Below are positions 63,246-64,000 of a stretch of DNA of 64,000 bases, in pieces. The notes below the pieces were generated by a model. The model saw nothing but the letters and a program-made list of their open reading frames with translations, did not search any database and had not been told where the DNA came from. Source of the stretch: Collimonas sp. OK242. Its GTDB lineage: Bacteria > Pseudomonadota > Gammaproteobacteria > Burkholderiales > Burkholderiaceae_D. The position numbers and the translations under genes were made by a program. The first letter of the stretch is position 1, and every line of letters begins with the position of its first letter. Where the stretch lies: assembly GCF_900107095.1 (NCBI RefSeq), contig NZ_FNOR01000018.1, positions 1 to 64,000 of the forward strand, read 5' to 3'.

Positions 63246-63935
63246 CTATTCAGAATGCTCTGCCATCTTTTCAAGCTTACCGATGTCACTGATTACAATT
63301 CGTCCATATAGAACTTGAACTGCGCCCTCTGATTCCATCTCCCGTAAAACTCTATTGACAACCTGGCGACGCGTGCCAAGCATCGTTGCAATTTCCTCTT
63401 GGGATAGGTTGATCGAAGACACGCGACCGCCACGAGCGCTTCTCGTATAAATAGAGTTGAGAAGAGTTGCCACCCTTGCACGGGTCGATAGGACTGCAGC
63501 CCCTTCATATCTATTCAGCGCACCGCGATGTCGAATGACCATGGCGCTCATTAAAGAGTACGCAAGATTTCCGTCATGACTAAGCATTTCACGCAGCAGC
63601 TCGCCTGGGATACGGACAAGTACGGTGTTCTCCCTGCATTCCGCCGTATAGATATGGGGCGACCGGGTAATCACCGGTCCGATACCGTGGAACTCCCCCG
63701 CGAGGTGGATTCCAGCTGTAAAGTTGCGCCCGGATGGCATTTTCCTGATCAAATGCATCGAGCCTGTCGCAAGAAGATATAGGTAGGTCGGCAGTTCACC
63801 TGTCCGATGGATAACGGTGTTTTCTTCGACCGTGATTGCGTCGGCCGCCTGGACCAGCCGCAAGATAGCCGCGTCTGGCCAGTTGGCAAAGAGCTCAGAT
63901 TGCGAAATCGTCAGCCGGACCAGTGTGTTTTCCAT
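63246..63935 (-). CDS. Crp/Fnr-family transcriptional regulator
   Basis: A 229-residue protein with an N-terminal cyclic-nucleotide-binding-like barrel (ENTVIHRTGELPTYLYLLAT; FTAGIHLAGEFHGIGPVITR) and a C-terminal winged helix (INLSQEEIATMLGTRRQVVN, RVLREMESEGAVQV). The cysteines of an FNR iron-sulfur cluster are not present, and the phosphate-binding arginine loop of true CRP is weak, so the ligand is uncertain. It lies upstream of the FAH/Rieske operon on the same strand, the best candidate for its control. Confidence 0.92.
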   Translation of the reverse strand: MENTLVRLTISQSELFANWPDAAILRLVQAADAITVEENTVIHRTGELPTYLYLLATGSMHLIRKMPSGRNFTAGIHLAGEFHGIGPVITRSPHIYTAECRENTVLVRIPGELLREMLSHDGNLAYSLMSAMVIRHRGALNRYEGAAVLSTRARVATLLNSIYTRSARGGRVSSINLSQEEIATMLGTRRQVVNRVLREMESEGAVQVLYGRIVISDIGKLEKMAEHSE

Positions 63936-64000
63936 ATCAGCAGAACCAGTTAGGCCCCTTAGTTACGATTGCCCTGGTGAATCGGACACCCGACCGAGCG

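Overview
The window looks like a chromosomal accessory region of a betaproteobacterium in the order Burkholderiales, possibly Oxalobacteraceae. The genus is not determined. The placement rests on protein style: a DUF4148-type secreted peptide (48046-48348), a small basic peptide beginning MRDKNGEIRKKR (9966-10157), NodT-type efflux lipoproteins, and many LysR and MFS pairs. Composition is moderately GC-rich, with AT-rich islands at mobile-element debris.

Layout. 1-2298: the end of an IS3-family element butts against a truncated DUF6228-like gene, two small orphan genes and a truncated MFS drug pump. 2295-5875: an efflux outer-membrane lipoprotein downstream of two secreted proteins of unknown role. 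6125-9966: a cupin, an AhpD-like protein and an NAD(P)-binding protein, divergent from a winged-helix/TPR regulator. 10158-10990: transposon-end-like repeats and an IS66 remnant. 10990-12062: an HxlR regulator divergent from a glutathione S-transferase. 12338-20172: a complete sugar ABC importer with a GH42 beta-galactosidase, divergent from a LacI-type regulator across a perfect 24-bp operator. 20580-21163: a second transposon-end-like footprint next to a broken LysR gene. 21198-29112: an RND efflux system with its TetR regulator and two matching TetR-type operators, followed by an SDR and a thioesterase. 29126-30641: an integrase remnant, an AraC regulator and a cupin. 30849-38231: three secreted lipoproteins (a GH74 xyloglucanase, an alginate-lyase-fold protein and an unknown) around a duplicated inverted leader and a LacI-type operator. 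38277-48348: five small transporter, regulator or enzyme modules. 49035-53427: LysR, aldehyde dehydrogenase and an ACS-family MFS importer. 54429-63935: an all-minus-strand oxidative catabolic cluster.

How it works together. The 12-20 kb module should import and hydrolyse a beta-galactoside. The 30-38 kb module degrades polysaccharide outside the cell. The 54-64 kb cluster combines a class I P450 with two different ferredoxins and a ferredoxin reductase, an aldehyde dehydrogenase, a Rieske oxygenase with a VanB-type reductase, a fumarylacetoacetate-hydrolase-fold enzyme and a Crp/Fnr regulator. It looks like a peripheral pathway for an aromatic or terpenoid compound whose substrate cannot be read from sequence. 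The setting suggests a soil, plant- or fungus-associated heterotroph.

The most unusual signals are non-coding. A 158-bp repeat carrying three CGACAG-type units (10226, 41559, with a fused single-unit relic at 51810) has a spacing counterpart at 20580. At two of these places it lies just before a 66-bp unit with 14-bp inverted arms. The architecture resembles transposase-binding ends of Tn7/Tn402-type transposons, but no matching transposase gene is in the window.
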